Counted from the stretch's first letter, positions 7,758 through 16,657 are shown. The stretch is 46,250 nt of DNA from Anaerovirgula multivorans (GCF_900188145.1 NZ_FZOJ01000035.1:1-46250), one strand, 5' to 3'. The notes: generated from the letters alone by a model not told the origin. Translations and numbers: made by a program.

Positions 7758-8378
7758 ATGAGACAAAAAATGGTTGTATTTGCAGTAATATTTATATTGT
7801 CTACCTGCTTGGTGGGATGCAGTAATTATGGAATAAAAAACGAACCTGCAATCGAATCATCAATTGAAACTAGCGCTTCAACAGTTGAGGATGCAAAGAA
7901 AGAAGAAAGTTGCATTCCAGGTAATACATCAGAACCATTTATAGGCAGAAAAGACTTGGATAGTGAAACTGAGAAGTTTTTTTATGGAACATGGAGTGTT
8001 GAAAAATTGCTAGGGTTTGCAGATTCCTATAATGATGCGTCTGAATATCCAACAGGGCAGAAAATTATAGGCAATCAAATTATTATTGATAAAGATTTCT
8101 TTTCATCAAAAGGTCTTGAAGGTTATAAGCCTTATCAATTTGAGTTAGATAAGCCAATCTATGAGATTGAAGAGATCCACTATAATGCAGATTCATTTTA
8201 TAGAGTAGATAAAATTGATCTGAAAAGTTTAAATATGAATGATGAAGTAAAAGTATTAAGTGTTTCTGATTCCTCCACAGGACTAGCGATACCTGCGAGT
8301 TTTTTGGATGTAAATAATGATAGACTTCTCCTGGTATTAGAAGCAACCGTATTTGAGCTAAAAAGAGTCACAGAATAG
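7758..8378 (+). CDS. lipoprotein of unknown function
   Basis: A 206-residue lipoprotein. ATG 7758 has TTGGAGGGAAAGT just ahead; upstream in-frame starts from 7641 give no signal peptide at the N-terminus and are rejected. Signal peptide MRQKMVVFAVIFILSTCLVG ends with Cys-Ser (lipobox LVGC). After a Ser/Thr/Glu-rich linker comes a compact domain beginning FFYGTWSVEKLLGFADSYND and containing KIIGNQIIIDKDFFSSKG, a pattern seen in several uncharacterised clostridial lipoproteins. No catalytic motif is seen. It is one of four lipoproteins in the 6.3-10.9 kb cluster. Confidence 0.75.
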   Translation: MRQKMVVFAVIFILSTCLVGCSNYGIKNEPAIESSIETSASTVEDAKKEESCIPGNTSEPFIGRKDLDSETEKFFYGTWSVEKLLGFADSYNDASEYPTGQKIIGNQIIIDKDFFSSKGLEGYKPYQFELDKPIYEIEEIHYNADSFYRVDKIDLKSLNMNDEVKVLSVSDSSTGLAIPASFLDVNNDRLLLVLEATVFELKRVTE

Positions 8379-8449
8379 AGATATGCAATAAATTAAGTGC
8401 AGGTATTAACTTAAATAAAGTCATACTAAACTGATGGAGGAGATATTAA

Positions 8450-8986
8450 ATGCGCATAGAAAACTACAACACCTTTTCACAAAGCCGTCAATTATCCAGC
8501 TCTAGGAAAATCGGGAATGTACCCTTGCCTGATTATTCGGATTTTCATTTTAATTCCAAGAAATCCCCTGCCATGAGCGATGAAAAATACAGGGAGGCTA
8601 TAATAGAGCAGGCCAAAAAAGACCAGTCTGCAGGCAAATTTCAATCGGAATCTGCCGGATTTAGAAGCTTAGTAAAAAGTTATGTTTCTGCTGTTTCTCC
8701 GGACAGAAAAAATATTATCACAGAAGGATTAACAGCAATATTCAAAAATAAAAATCCACAACCTAAAACTCTTAACTTGATAGACTATCTGTTTGGCAAC
8801 GTTAAGTATTGTAAAGAAGCAACAGATGTATCTTATGCTGAATTTTACGACAGTAATGGTGAAATGGTAGCTTCTTACTCAAATGGCAGATGGATTTCCT
8901 ATGGGACAAAGGCAGAAAACGCCCGTGAAACTGAGCTTTGGGGCATATATAATGAGGCGTGGAATAATGCCGCTAAAGCAAGTTAG
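8450..8986 (+). CDS. conserved hypothetical protein, cytosolic
   Basis: A 178-residue protein with no signal peptide or membrane segment, starting at ATG 8450 behind GATGGAGGAGAT. The N-terminal 40 residues are polar and Ser-rich, followed by a helical segment (MSDEKYREAIIEQAKKDQSA) and a C-terminal part with YAEFYDSNGEMVASYSNGRW and a Trp-rich end (ELWGIYNEAWNNAAKAS). I do not recognise a named family. Similar sequences in clostridia, as far as I recall, are annotated only as hypothetical. It lies among lipoprotein genes with about 70 bp to the previous one. Confidence 0.65.
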   Translation: MRIENYNTFSQSRQLSSSRKIGNVPLPDYSDFHFNSKKSPAMSDEKYREAIIEQAKKDQSAGKFQSESAGFRSLVKSYVSAVSPDRKNIITEGLTAIFKNKNPQPKTLNLIDYLFGNVKYCKEATDVSYAEFYDSNGEMVASYSNGRWISYGTKAENARETELWGIYNEAWNNAAKAS

Positions 8987-9189
8987 GGGGTAAGTACAGA
9001 CCCTATACCGAGTTCGGTTGATATATCCGTATGATTGATCAGCTTGAAGTCTGATTATGTAAAAGATTATGACGATTACTATTTTCAATTTTTATACGTC
9101 TGTTTGTTGTGGGAAATGCGTGAATAAATAGGTTGACCCCAATCTCAACATTTGTACTGAAACAGTCGTAAAAAACTTAGGAGGCCATC

Positions 9190-10107
9190 ATGAAACACAA
9201 TTCTATTATCAAGAATACTCTTTCCCTTTTGCTCGCATTTGTATTTTTATTTGCTCTAAGCGCCTGTGGACAAAACAGCATCAGCACTCCGGCACCCACG
9301 GATGCATTATCTACACCAAATGTAACGGTTACGGCAAATCCTGCCCAACCTTCCGATAGCAGTTCTCCACAGAGCGAAGCTGACGTCATGTCCGGTTCGG
9401 AAATAGATAAGAATACCATAGATATTGAAAAAGTTGAAGCTGTTATAGCCGACGATTGTAATTCTGTATTTGAAGGTAAAATCGGCACACAAAATATTTG
9501 TATCGCTATTTATAGAGATGGAGATTTGTTAACTGCTTCCTATATTACACGAAATGATCAAGATAGTGAAATTAATTTGCAGGGCACTATTCAAACCAAT
9601 ACTGCTTCTTTTGTCTTAAACAGTAAAGATGGAGCAACTTTTATGGGCACCATAGAACCTGAAACCCAGGAAGGCACATTGTTAAAAGGAACTTATACAG
9701 CTACAACGAATGGAGAGGATACTAAATTCGCATTAGCGCTTTCACATACGATTGGTAACACCTATGAATCGCGCTATCCATTAACTAGTGCTAATACAAA
9801 GGATATCGAAGAATTTGCAAATAAAATTAAACTATACATTACAGAAAACAATAAGACAGGACTCACGAACCTTATTGCTTATCCAATTAAAGTAGTCATA
9901 AACGGTTCGAAAGTTTCAATAAATAATAAAAAAGAATTTGAGCAGAGATATGATGATATTATAAATGATAAATTTAAAGAAAAAATTAATAATTGTTATA
10001 CAAAATACTTGTTCAGTAATTATATGGGAGTCATGCTGGGGAACGGTGAAATCTGGTTTGAGAGTTTGAATAATAATGGATTGCGAGTATATGCCATTAA
10101 TAATTAA
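9190..10107 (+). CDS. lipoprotein with shared leader, member 2
   Basis: A 305-residue lipoprotein whose front is a near copy of the gene at 6277: the same CTTAGGAGGCC ribosome site, MKHN start, lipobox LSAC and linker with VTVTANPAQPSDSSSPQ. After about residue 60 it is unrelated. It has a domain with FEGKIGTQNICIAIYRDGD and repeated beta-strand-like segments (LQGTIQTNTASFVLN, MGTIEPETQEGTLLKGTY), perhaps a beta-sandwich or lipocalin-like fold, then a helical C-terminal part (EEFANKIKLYITENNKTGL) resembling the small helical-beta domains found at lipoprotein ends. Function is unknown. The shared leader points to duplication with body exchange. Confidence 0.8.
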   Translation: MKHNSIIKNTLSLLLAFVFLFALSACGQNSISTPAPTDALSTPNVTVTANPAQPSDSSSPQSEADVMSGSEIDKNTIDIEKVEAVIADDCNSVFEGKIGTQNICIAIYRDGDLLTASYITRNDQDSEINLQGTIQTNTASFVLNSKDGATFMGTIEPETQEGTLLKGTYTATTNGEDTKFALALSHTIGNTYESRYPLTSANTKDIEEFANKIKLYITENNKTGLTNLIAYPIKVVINGSKVSINNKKEFEQRYDDIINDKFKEKINNCYTKYLFSNYMGVMLGNGEIWFESLNNNGLRVYAINN

Positions 10108-10276
10108 CGGGTATGAACTTCGCATTATGCGCAGAGAATTATCCAAGCCTGTCCATATATTTCAATATAGATTGAAATCCACCTATCAATAAAATCAGGA
10201 AGATTGAATAGATCGCCATAATGTAGAAAGAAAACCGATATTTCATAACAAAAGCAGAATAGGAAAGGGGATAGAT

Positions 10277-10930
10277 ATGAGAAAAAGAGTATTTGTGACG
10301 TTAATAATATTATTATCGGTTTTAGGACTATTTGCATGTTCTGCAAAGGTGAAGGAAGGGAATGGTAATGAGGGGAAAGACTCTTCGGCAACCGATGATG
10401 AAGTCATAAAAGAAAGGACAGATTATGCTTCTGTTGCTGACCCTAGCGCGGGTGCTTTGAATGTTTCGCTTGAAGAAAAACGAATTATACAAGATCAATC
10501 ATTTAATGTAGAACTGGGTGATTGGGGAAATGTAAGGTTTATTTCATATGAACCAGATAACAGTATTGATTTTGAAGATGTTTCATTTTTCTTAACGAAA
10601 GAGGATATGGTTATCTATTCTTTCCCTTACTACTGTGAAAATAACAGTACGGAGAATTATGTGGGCCTTTTTGATAGTGTGGCAGCTGTAGATTTTTGTG
10701 ACGTGAATAACGATAATATCAAAGATGTAATTGTCATAATTAATTACATCACAGGGGCCGGACCTCAAGGTATGACTCCGCGCCCCAGAGCCAGAATATT
10801 CTTAGCAGACAATAAAAAATTTAATCAAAAATTTATTCTGGCAACGGACTTGATCGATGATATCACAAACAATATTGAGGAAAAGGATCTTACAATTGCC
10901 GCAATATGTAAATATTTAAAAAATAAGTAA
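10277..10930 (+). CDS. lipoprotein with calcium-loop-like motif
   Basis: A 217-residue lipoprotein, ATG 10277 behind GGAAAGGGGATAG. The signal peptide ends in lipobox LFAC, followed by a short charged Gly/Asn linker. The C-terminal half holds DFCDVNNDNIKDVIVIINYI, a D-x-N-x-D-x-x-x-D loop of the FG-GAP/VCBS or dockerin-like type, and ITGAGPQGMTPRPRARIFLA. The motif type resembles that of the body of the lipoprotein at 6277, although sequence similarity is low. A GGAGG follows the stop, and a short TTG-led frame (10944-10979) may be the start of a lost next gene before the IS110 relic. Confidence 0.75.
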   Translation: MRKRVFVTLIILLSVLGLFACSAKVKEGNGNEGKDSSATDDEVIKERTDYASVADPSAGALNVSLEEKRIIQDQSFNVELGDWGNVRFISYEPDNSIDFEDVSFFLTKEDMVIYSFPYYCENNSTENYVGLFDSVAAVDFCDVNNDNIKDVIVIINYITGAGPQGMTPRPRARIFLADNKKFNQKFILATDLIDDITNNIEEKDLTIAAICKYLKNK

Positions 10931-11043
10931 GGAGGCGTAAAGGTTGAAAAAGAATAGTAGAGGGTATCCATTAACTTAAAGGCATCACAAACAAGCCATC
11001 TTCCGGTGGCAATTAAAAATTGAATATGTAGCAAAGTTAAGGC

Positions 11044-11499
11044 TTATTCAGTAGCTGACTTGATTTTATAACCTTGAAACTGTGCCATTAAGATAGCCTG
11101 TTCAATCGTGATTTCACGGTTAACAGGAAGAATATCAGATTTTCGATAAAGTTCAGCATTATAGGGTTCCTTATTTTTCAGCATGTTGTATAATGCTGTT
11201 AGAAGCATTCTTGCTATTGCAATGATTGCCTTCTTGTGACCGCGACGTTTTCTTAAGCGAAGATACCGGTTACGAATTTCCGGATGCTTTTCACTTTTTA
11301 CTACGGAGTTAGCGCATTGTACTAAAAGTGGCTTGATATAGCATCCAGCCTTGGAAACCCGGACAGATTTTTTCTTCCCTGCACTCTCATTGTTGGTAGG
11401 TGTAAGACCCGCCCATGAGCATAGGTGTTTCGCCGAAGGAAAAGTCTCCATGTTGACACCGATTTCTGAAATGATACCAATCGCAGTAAACGTGTTTGG
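11044..11499 (-). pseudogene. IS110-family transposase, C-terminal half
   Basis: About 150 residues of a Transposase_20 domain (PF02371): AIGIISEIGVNMETFPSAKH, LCSWAGLTPTNNESAGKKK and RRGHKKAIIAIARMLLTALY are typical of IS110/IS1111 proteins, which use an N-terminal DEDD domain and a C-terminal catalytic Ser. The DEDD half is missing. The fragment is cut at about 11499, where the left end of an IS3 element starts; the final residues of the open frame beyond that are IS3 DNA. It is non-functional. Confidence 0.8.
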
Positions 11500-11585
11500 T
11501 GTTAGAATAAAAATAGGGCAACATAAATAGAACAAATTCTTTGTATAGTATATAATTATGTAAAGCAAAGAAGGAGGCCTATTTA

Positions 11586-11879
11586 ATGGGAAAATCAACA
11601 AAACATTTTAATGCAGAATTTAAACAAGATGCAGTTAACTATTACTACTCATCTGGAAAAACTATTGATGAAATAGCAAAGGAACTTAAAATTGCTAGAT
11701 CAACTCTAAGCAAATGGATAAATAGTGCAAAATCTAATGATGGTATTGTTGAGCATCGTGGGTCTGGCAACTATAGCTCCGATGCAGAGAAGGAAATAGC
11801 TAGGTTGAAAAAAGAATTGCGAGATTCAAAGGATGCATTAGAAATCTTAAAAAAGGCTATAGGCATACTGAACGATTAA
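11586..11879 (+). CDS. IS3-family transposase OrfA
   Basis: A 97-residue HTH protein that recognises the IS ends. It has the HTH_Tnp_1 pattern KHFNAEFKQDAVNYYYSSG, IDEIAKELKIARSTLSKWI, then a leucine-zipper-like C-terminus (EKEIARLKKELRDSKDALEI). ATG 11586 follows AGAAGGAGGCCTATTTA. Near its end is the slippery heptamer A-AAA-AAG at 11849-11855, in the right phase for -1 frameshifting into orfB, the usual way IS3 elements make the OrfAB transposase. Confidence 0.85.
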   Translation: MGKSTKHFNAEFKQDAVNYYYSSGKTIDEIAKELKIARSTLSKWINSAKSNDGIVEHRGSGNYSSDAEKEIARLKKELRDSKDALEILKKAIGILND

Positions 11880-12400
11880 CTGATTCTATATTTACTGAAA
11901 CTAAATTAATATCTAAGAAACGCAAGATTTCAGTTAACAGTGTGCTAAAGCTACTAGGCGTTTCAACTTCAGGTTACTATGACTGGTTAAAAAGAAAACC
12001 TTCAAAACAAAAGATCAGGAAACAAAAAATAAAAGAAGAAATTACTGAAATATATAATGAGTCTAAGCAGATATATGGTGCTCCCAAAATCACATCGGTT
12101 CTTGAGTCTAGAGGTCATATTATTGCGGAAAAGACAGTCGGTAATTATATGAGAGAAGAAGGCATTAAGGCTATATGGGTAAGGCCCTATACGCGCACAA
12201 CAATTGACCCAGACTTTGATACAAAGCTAAAAAACGTTCTTTCTAGAGATTTTAATCCAACAGCCCCGAATGCAGTTTGGGTAACTGATATAACGTATGT
12301 TCATACTCTTTCAGGATTTGTGTATCTAACATCAGTTATGGATCTATTTTCCCGTAAAATAGTAGGTTGGCATTTATCAGACCATTTAACTACAGAAGGT
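11855..12400 (+). pseudogene. IS3-family transposase OrfB, truncated
   Basis: Read in the -1 frame from the slippery site, OrfB continues GYRHTERLTDSIF, then LGVSTSGYYDWLKRKPSKQ, IYGAPKITSVLESRGHI and the rve catalytic core with NAVWVTDITYVHTLSGFVYL (first Asp) and SVMDLFSRKIVGWHLSDHL (second Asp). The third acidic residue of the DDE triad and the following 60 or so residues are gone. A stop comes soon after the junction. It cannot transpose. Confidence 0.8.
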
Positions 12401-13038
12401 GAAATTAGCTCACTTGCCGGACTGCCAGAATCCGTTAGCACTATATAAATGTGTTCATCATCCAGACTATTACAGGCGACTTCAAAATACTCGTCTGTCA
12501 AAGTTTCGTTGCTCACATAACGGAAGGAACTTTGTCCATCGGATAAAAGCTCCAGTGCTTTTGAAAGATTATCTTTTGAAAATACCTGCCCAGCTTTTCT
12601 TGCGGTGTGAACCGCTGTTATTATTTTATCTTTGTCATAAACGAGTTGTGCATAGGTCACTACTGCAAAATCCTGCACAGATGGCATAAAAAAGGTTTTC
12701 TTTTCCTTGATAAAAAAGAACTTTTCAATGATGGGTGGCAACAATATGATTACTGTGCTGGTCAATTTAAGTAGAGTAAATTTTGCAATTCCCCCCTCGT
12801 AGTTATATGTAATCAAAATCGTATACAACATCTGCAAGACCATGATGGATGCATAAATGAAAATTCGTAACAGCCGTACATGTAAAGTAGCCGCTGTATA
12901 AAGACTGCAAAACAGCATAATAACAAACACAAATATGTAAGCCAAAATGAACATTGCAAAATTTCCACCGATAAAAATTCCGGTTAGCATTGCAAGAAGC
13001 AATAGGATCAATAGGAAAGACAGTGGTTTTGATTTCAT
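12301..13038 (-). CDS. membrane protein, 3' end replaced by IS DNA
   Basis: An integral membrane protein, last gene of the TetR-headed operon. ATG 13038 follows AGAGGAGAATTAC. Four hydrophobic helices occupy about residues 5-110 (FLLILLLLAMLTGIFIGGNF and others), followed by a cytosolic tail of about 130 residues (SVQDFAVVTYAQLVYDKDKI). Real homology probably ends near 12400; the last 30 or so codons are IS3 orfB read on the opposite strand, so the native C-terminus is lost. No family recognised. Its context suggests a role with the acyltransferase upstream. Confidence 0.6.
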   Translation of the reverse strand: MKSKPLSFLLILLLLAMLTGIFIGGNFAMFILAYIFVFVIMLFCSLYTAATLHVRLLRIFIYASIMVLQMLYTILITYNYEGGIAKFTLLKLTSTVIILLPPIIEKFFFIKEKKTFFMPSVQDFAVVTYAQLVYDKDKIITAVHTARKAGQVFSKDNLSKALELLSDGQSSFRYVSNETLTDEYFEVACNSLDDEHIYIVLTDSGSPASELISPSVVKWSDKCQPTILRENRSITDVRYTNPERV

Positions 13039-13100
13039 GTAATTCTCCTCTCTGCCGATTTGTTCAGCATTATAATTCGCATAACAAAGCAGACTTCATT

Positions 13101-14288
13101 TTATTTAATATTTTCATTCCAATAATTCTTTGCTTTTCTGTACCGCACATATTTACAGCCAGTGTGCAACCGTTCTTGTAGGTAGGTACTGATAGACACC
13201 TGAAAAGAGGGGGCCTGCCTGTATGTACCACATAAATAGCACTCTTTGATAGTAATTTCTTGAAAAAATATCTTTTCATCAATCGTACCCATATTGGTGT
13301 AAGAGATTGGCTCCACGGAGTACAATGATTTCGTGATACGACTTAATAGATTAGCAGGCAATATTGCGTGTAATATTTGCAGAAACAGAATGAAATGAAA
13401 ACAGTCATAGTGTGATTTTTGCCGTTCCATTTCCTGATGTACCGCTAATGTCATTTCCTTTAATCTTTCATCTTTCCCAAGAGAAATGCGGCACAAATAT
13501 TTGCCTGTCATATTGGCAATTGTCAATTTTCTGTTTTGCGTACCAAATTTTCTCAAATCGGCAGGACAGGGTAATATGATTTCGTCCTGTGTAGTAAAGG
13601 ATTTCAAAGAATAGGCAAAGGAAGCCATAAAAACATCATTTAATGTAACATGCAGATTCCTTGCCTTTTTCTGAACCATTTTAAGTTGTTCTTCGGATAG
13701 TGTAACCTTTAGGGAATTAAGAAGCGTTTGGCCTTGTTCTATTGGCAGGATTTCCGGGATATTCCCTTTATCAACGTGTTTAATGATGTACGGTAATCTT
13801 TGAATAGCAGTATGAAAAAGCAACGGAATCACACTTCGGGAATTTACTTCACTGACAGCTTGTGAATTTTGCTCATTATAAAATTCACACAGCAGGGCAA
13901 GGTATTGCTGAAACCCTGCTCCATCGGTCAGAATATGGCTCATAGCTATTGACAAACTATCGCCAGCACCTTGACGATAGATATTGATTTTCAGTTGTGG
14001 GCCTGTGTGCAAATCCCAAATCAAATCCTCATAACAGTTCTTGTCTGAAACGATTTTGACTATCGAATTACTATCATATTTTGCCGGAAGCCATGTGTTT
14101 TTTACACCGTTATATCGGCATAGAATTTGCGGAACAATTTCCGCTGTACTTCTTACAGCCTGTTTCAATCGGCTAACGTCAACCGCTTTATCAAGTACCA
14201 TATAGCAATATACAAGGGGAACGTGACTTTCCATATATGCTGTTTGTATCAAGTCAAGAGCCGTTCCCCTATGGATTTTCTTCTTCAT
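13101..14288 (-). CDS. condensation-like / alcohol acyltransferase-family protein
   Basis: A 395-residue protein of the CoA-dependent acyltransferase/NRPS condensation superfamily. The His motif reads AMSHILTDGAGFQQYLALL at about residue 135 (H-x-x-x-D-G, with one His where NRPS domains have two). Other family traits are VPQILCRYNGVKNTW near the front and LPCPADLRKFGTQNRKLTIANMTG (shown in parts: PADLRKF and IANMTG) in the middle, typical of the floor loop. It starts at ATG 14288 inside the end of the VTT gene (20-bp overlap), so it is translationally coupled. It probably transfers an acyl group to an alcohol or amine of unknown identity. Family fairly sure; substrate unknown. Confidence 0.7.
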   Translation of the reverse strand: MKKKIHRGTALDLIQTAYMESHVPLVYCYMVLDKAVDVSRLKQAVRSTAEIVPQILCRYNGVKNTWLPAKYDSNSIVKIVSDKNCYEDLIWDLHTGPQLKINIYRQGAGDSLSIAMSHILTDGAGFQQYLALLCEFYNEQNSQAVSEVNSRSVIPLLFHTAIQRLPYIIKHVDKGNIPEILPIEQGQTLLNSLKVTLSEEQLKMVQKKARNLHVTLNDVFMASFAYSLKSFTTQDEIILPCPADLRKFGTQNRKLTIANMTGKYLCRISLGKDERLKEMTLAVHQEMERQKSHYDCFHFILFLQILHAILPANLLSRITKSLYSVEPISYTNMGTIDEKIFFQEITIKECYLCGTYRQAPSFQVSISTYLQERLHTGCKYVRYRKAKNYWNENIK

Positions 14289-15000
14289 GTTCTACACCTT
14301 TGATCTTTCGGCCTATTCTTTTACAAAAGCCGATCATTCTTTCCTGATACTTTATTCCAACAACACCCAAGACGGCAGTTAAAGCAAAAATCAGGACGGC
14401 GATTTCCCATTCCCCCTGCCGTATGGTAGACCCGATAAAAGTAGAGGATATGATAGAGGGAATGCGTGCAAAGGTTGAAATAGCCAAAAACTGCGTTATC
14501 TTCATGGGGCTGGTTCCAACAACATACGTCAACATATCCTTTGGAGTTCCCGGAATTAAAAACAGGATAAAAACAATGGTTTCTAATTTCTTAGCGTCTT
14601 TCAGGAAAGCAAATTCATCAAGCTTACTTTTCCCAAACAGCTTTGCCACAAGGGGTGCACCAAACCTTTTGGAGAGCATAAAAATGGCTGATGAAGCAAT
14701 GACGCACCCAAACAAACAAAGGAATATACCGCCAAACCCTCCATACAGTACTCCCGCCAAAATTTCAACGGGTTCGCCGGGTATAAATGCAATCACTATC
14801 TGGATGATCTGAATGCAGAGGACAAGAAGCCATCCTCCCACGCCGAAAGAAGTAACCCATGCTTTAAATGTTTGCTGTGTTTGCGGCTCTGATAGGAGAT
14901 TGATATAAGGGAGAGAAATCAGGCTTAAAGCAATCATAAGAGAAAAAAACACAGCAATTACAACGATTAATCTTTTAGTTGGTTTATCGTCTTTTTTCAT
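14269..15000 (-). CDS. TVP38/TMEM64 (VTT-domain) membrane protein
   Basis: A 243-residue integral membrane protein of the DedA-like VTT superfamily (PF09335). Diagnostic segments are AFIPGEPVEILAGVLYGGFG, the following Gly-rich helix (FLCLFGCVIASSAIF), FILFLIPGTPKDMLTYVVG with the re-entrant Pro-Gly loop, and an Arg-Ile-Pro (FARIPSIISSTFIGS) near the end. Family members are linked to lipid transport or scrambling. ATG 15000 lies 4 bp after the DUF4097 stop (TGA at 15007-15005), with AAGGTGACG as ribosome site. It overlaps the acyltransferase start. An envelope-lipid role for the operon is an inference. Confidence 0.85.
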   Translation of the reverse strand: MKKDDKPTKRLIVVIAVFFSLMIALSLISLPYINLLSEPQTQQTFKAWVTSFGVGGWLLVLCIQIIQIVIAFIPGEPVEILAGVLYGGFGGIFLCLFGCVIASSAIFMLSKRFGAPLVAKLFGKSKLDEFAFLKDAKKLETIVFILFLIPGTPKDMLTYVVGTSPMKITQFLAISTFARIPSIISSTFIGSTIRQGEWEIAVLIFALTAVLGVVGIKYQERMIGFCKRIGRKIKGVEHEEENP

Positions 15001-15004
15001 ATCG

Positions 15005-15913
15005 TCACCTTGTTACTTTAATATCCCCATTTCGAGTTTCCAGTTCTACGGCTATTTCAGGAGAAGCACCAATGGTTCCGGCGGCAGTGTTATCTGTAAT
15101 AGCAAGCTGGTCTGCAAAAGAGGTATCAATAGAGCCTTCTTTGGTTGTTGCTGAAAATTTGAAATCAAGTCCGCTTGGAAGTGTTACCATAAGCGTTCCG
15201 TTTTTGGCGTATGCGGAAATGTCGCTTGTCACATCGTCAAAAGAAATATCTATGGAACCCTCTCCAGAAGCGTTAAAGGAACCGGAACCGCTAAGACCAG
15301 AAGCCGTCAGTTTCCCGCCTTTTGATTGATAGTTGATTGCCCCGTTTATCTGATTCATGGAAGTTGTGGCGTTGGTAGTCTTTATGTTTATTTCGTCTGC
15401 ATCAATATTTTTAAAACTCAAACTGCCTTTTGTACTGGTAGCCTTTACCGTTGATGCCTTGGTGTTTGATACTTCTATTACGCCGCTGGTCGTATCAACA
15501 CTGAAATCACCCGATAAATTCAGCGCAATTCCCAAATTAATTGTTCCGCTTGTAGAGTGCAGGGATAAGCTGTCCGTATAGTCCTGCGGAATATAAATTT
15601 CTATATAGGATTCAAAGCTGGAACGTCTTGGTCTGTCACCCTCTGTAATCAGCAGTTCACCGTTTTGCGTGGAGGTTCTGGCGTAATAGCTCTTTTTATC
15701 CTCGTTCATGTATTCTTTCAATATCACCTTAGCACTATCACTTTCTAAAACATGAATATCATCTGCGTCATAATCAAGCCGAAGGCTCTCAAAATCTCCC
15801 GTATCGAATGTAAGAGTGTTTACGAGAGCAGTTGCCTTTTGTGCTCCACACCCTGATAACATTCCCATGAGAAAAAAGCCTACACAGACGAATGAAATTA
15901 AATTGCGTTTCAT
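15005..15913 (-). CDS. DUF4097-type lipoprotein (beta-helix-like adhesin fold)
   Basis: A 302-residue lipoprotein. The start chosen is ATG 15913 behind AAAGGAG; the longer frame to 15949 would translate the operator. Signal peptide MKRNLISFVCVGFFLMGMLS ends in Gly-Cys. The body is a DUF4097 domain: short repeated strands such as LSLHSTSGTINLG, FSVDTTSGVIEVSN and VKATSTKGSLSFKNIDADEI form a right-handed beta-solenoid pattern with a T/S-x-x-G-x-I beat. Such proteins often sit with regulators and membrane proteins in Firmicutes stress operons. It is gene 2 of the TetR operon, with its own TGAAC-type operator upstream. Biochemical role unknown. Confidence 0.85.
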   Translation of the reverse strand: MKRNLISFVCVGFFLMGMLSGCGAQKATALVNTLTFDTGDFESLRLDYDADDIHVLESDSAKVILKEYMNEDKKSYYARTSTQNGELLITEGDRPRRSSFESYIEIYIPQDYTDSLSLHSTSGTINLGIALNLSGDFSVDTTSGVIEVSNTKASTVKATSTKGSLSFKNIDADEINIKTTNATTSMNQINGAINYQSKGGKLTASGLSGSGSFNASGEGSIDISFDDVTSDISAYAKNGTLMVTLPSGLDFKFSATTKEGSIDTSFADQLAITDNTAAGTIGASPEIAVELETRNGDIKVTR

Positions 15914-15937
15914 AAAAATTATTCTCCTTTCATTAAT

Positions 15938-15948
15938 TGAACCATTCA
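15938..15948 (-). promoter_or_regulatory. TetR operator, upstream of DUF4097 gene
   Basis: TGAACCATTCA, one mismatch from the palindrome TGAAC-C-GTTCA found in front of the tetR gene. It sits about 25 bp before ATG 15913 and probably lets the regulator control the rest of the operon separately. Confidence 0.55.
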
Positions 15949-15994
15949 TTTAATTTAGTTGTATTTTTTTACGGAGCGACTGCCCCGTAAAAAT

Positions 15995-16657
15995 CTATCT
16001 CTTGTATGCGTGAAGCAGGTTATCCATACAAATGCTTTTGGCCGTTTCAACAGGAATGTCCTTTTGAATCTCGTAAGCGTCATTTGTAATGTGCATTCCC
16101 CACCATGACAGTGTTTCAATGATTAAGCGTGTAACATATTGCGGTAACTCAACTTGACGGAAAGTTCCGTTCTGCATGTACTGTGTGATGTACGATAGAA
16201 CCTGATTGTAAAATTTCTGTCGGTATTCTTTGTAATAGGCGGTCAATTTTCCTAAATCATCCGGATTTTTTTCAATAAGTAAGTAGCCGATTCCGTACTT
16301 TGAAATGACATCAAATGCATCGGACAGCATTTGCTCCAAAGGATAATTTGTAATGTCATCAAGATGAGCAGAAAATGTTTTTGTATTCTGTTCAAATGCT
16401 TCCATGATTTCGCTATCTAAAGAATCAAATAGTTCGGAACGAATTGGCAATTCAAACTCCTGTGTAACAAATGCTGGTTCTATCGTTCCTTTGAGAAGAA
16501 AGCTCAATATATCTCTTTTCCCTGTAAAGTAGACATAGAGCATACCCGTTGACAAGCCAATCTCTTTTGCAATGTCTTTCATTTGTGTCCGTGCATACCC
16601 TTTGTTGATAAATAATTGACTAGCCGCATCAAATATCAAATTCATTCTATTTTCCAT
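15995..16657 (-). CDS. TetR-family transcriptional regulator
   Basis: A 220-residue repressor. The HTH reads NLIFDAASQLFINKGYARTQ, MKDIAKEIGLSTGMLYVYF, then the capping Gly-Lys-Arg-Asp-Ile-Leu of TetR proteins; the all-helical ligand domain follows (YLLIEKNPDDLGKLTAYYKE). ATG 16657 is preferred because AGAGAGGCGAGC lies just ahead. The longer frame to 16687 only translates operator DNA, which explains why both it and the next gene seem to begin Met-Asn-Gly-Ser. Operators at 16676 and 15938 imply autoregulation and control of the DUF4097-VTT-acyltransferase genes. Ligand unknown. Confidence 0.85.
   Translation of the reverse strand: MENRMNLIFDAASQLFINKGYARTQMKDIAKEIGLSTGMLYVYFTGKRDILSFLLKGTIEPAFVTQEFELPIRSELFDSLDSEIMEAFEQNTKTFSAHLDDITNYPLEQMLSDAFDVISKYGIGYLLIEKNPDDLGKLTAYYKEYRQKFYNQVLSYITQYMQNGTFRQVELPQYVTRLIIETLSWWGMHITNDAYEIQKDIPVETAKSICMDNLLHAYKR

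Larger units (their letters stand above)
11500..12400 (+). mobile_element. IS3-family element, right end lost
   Basis: The left end is probably at TGTTAGAATAAAAATAGGGC (11500). orfA (11586-11879) is intact. orfB follows by a programmed frameshift and is broken at about 12400, where the sequence changes to the tail of the minus-strand membrane-protein gene. The insertion therefore sits between the IS110 relic and the TetR operon, and the deletion that removed its right end also cut the operon's last gene. Confidence 0.7.
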
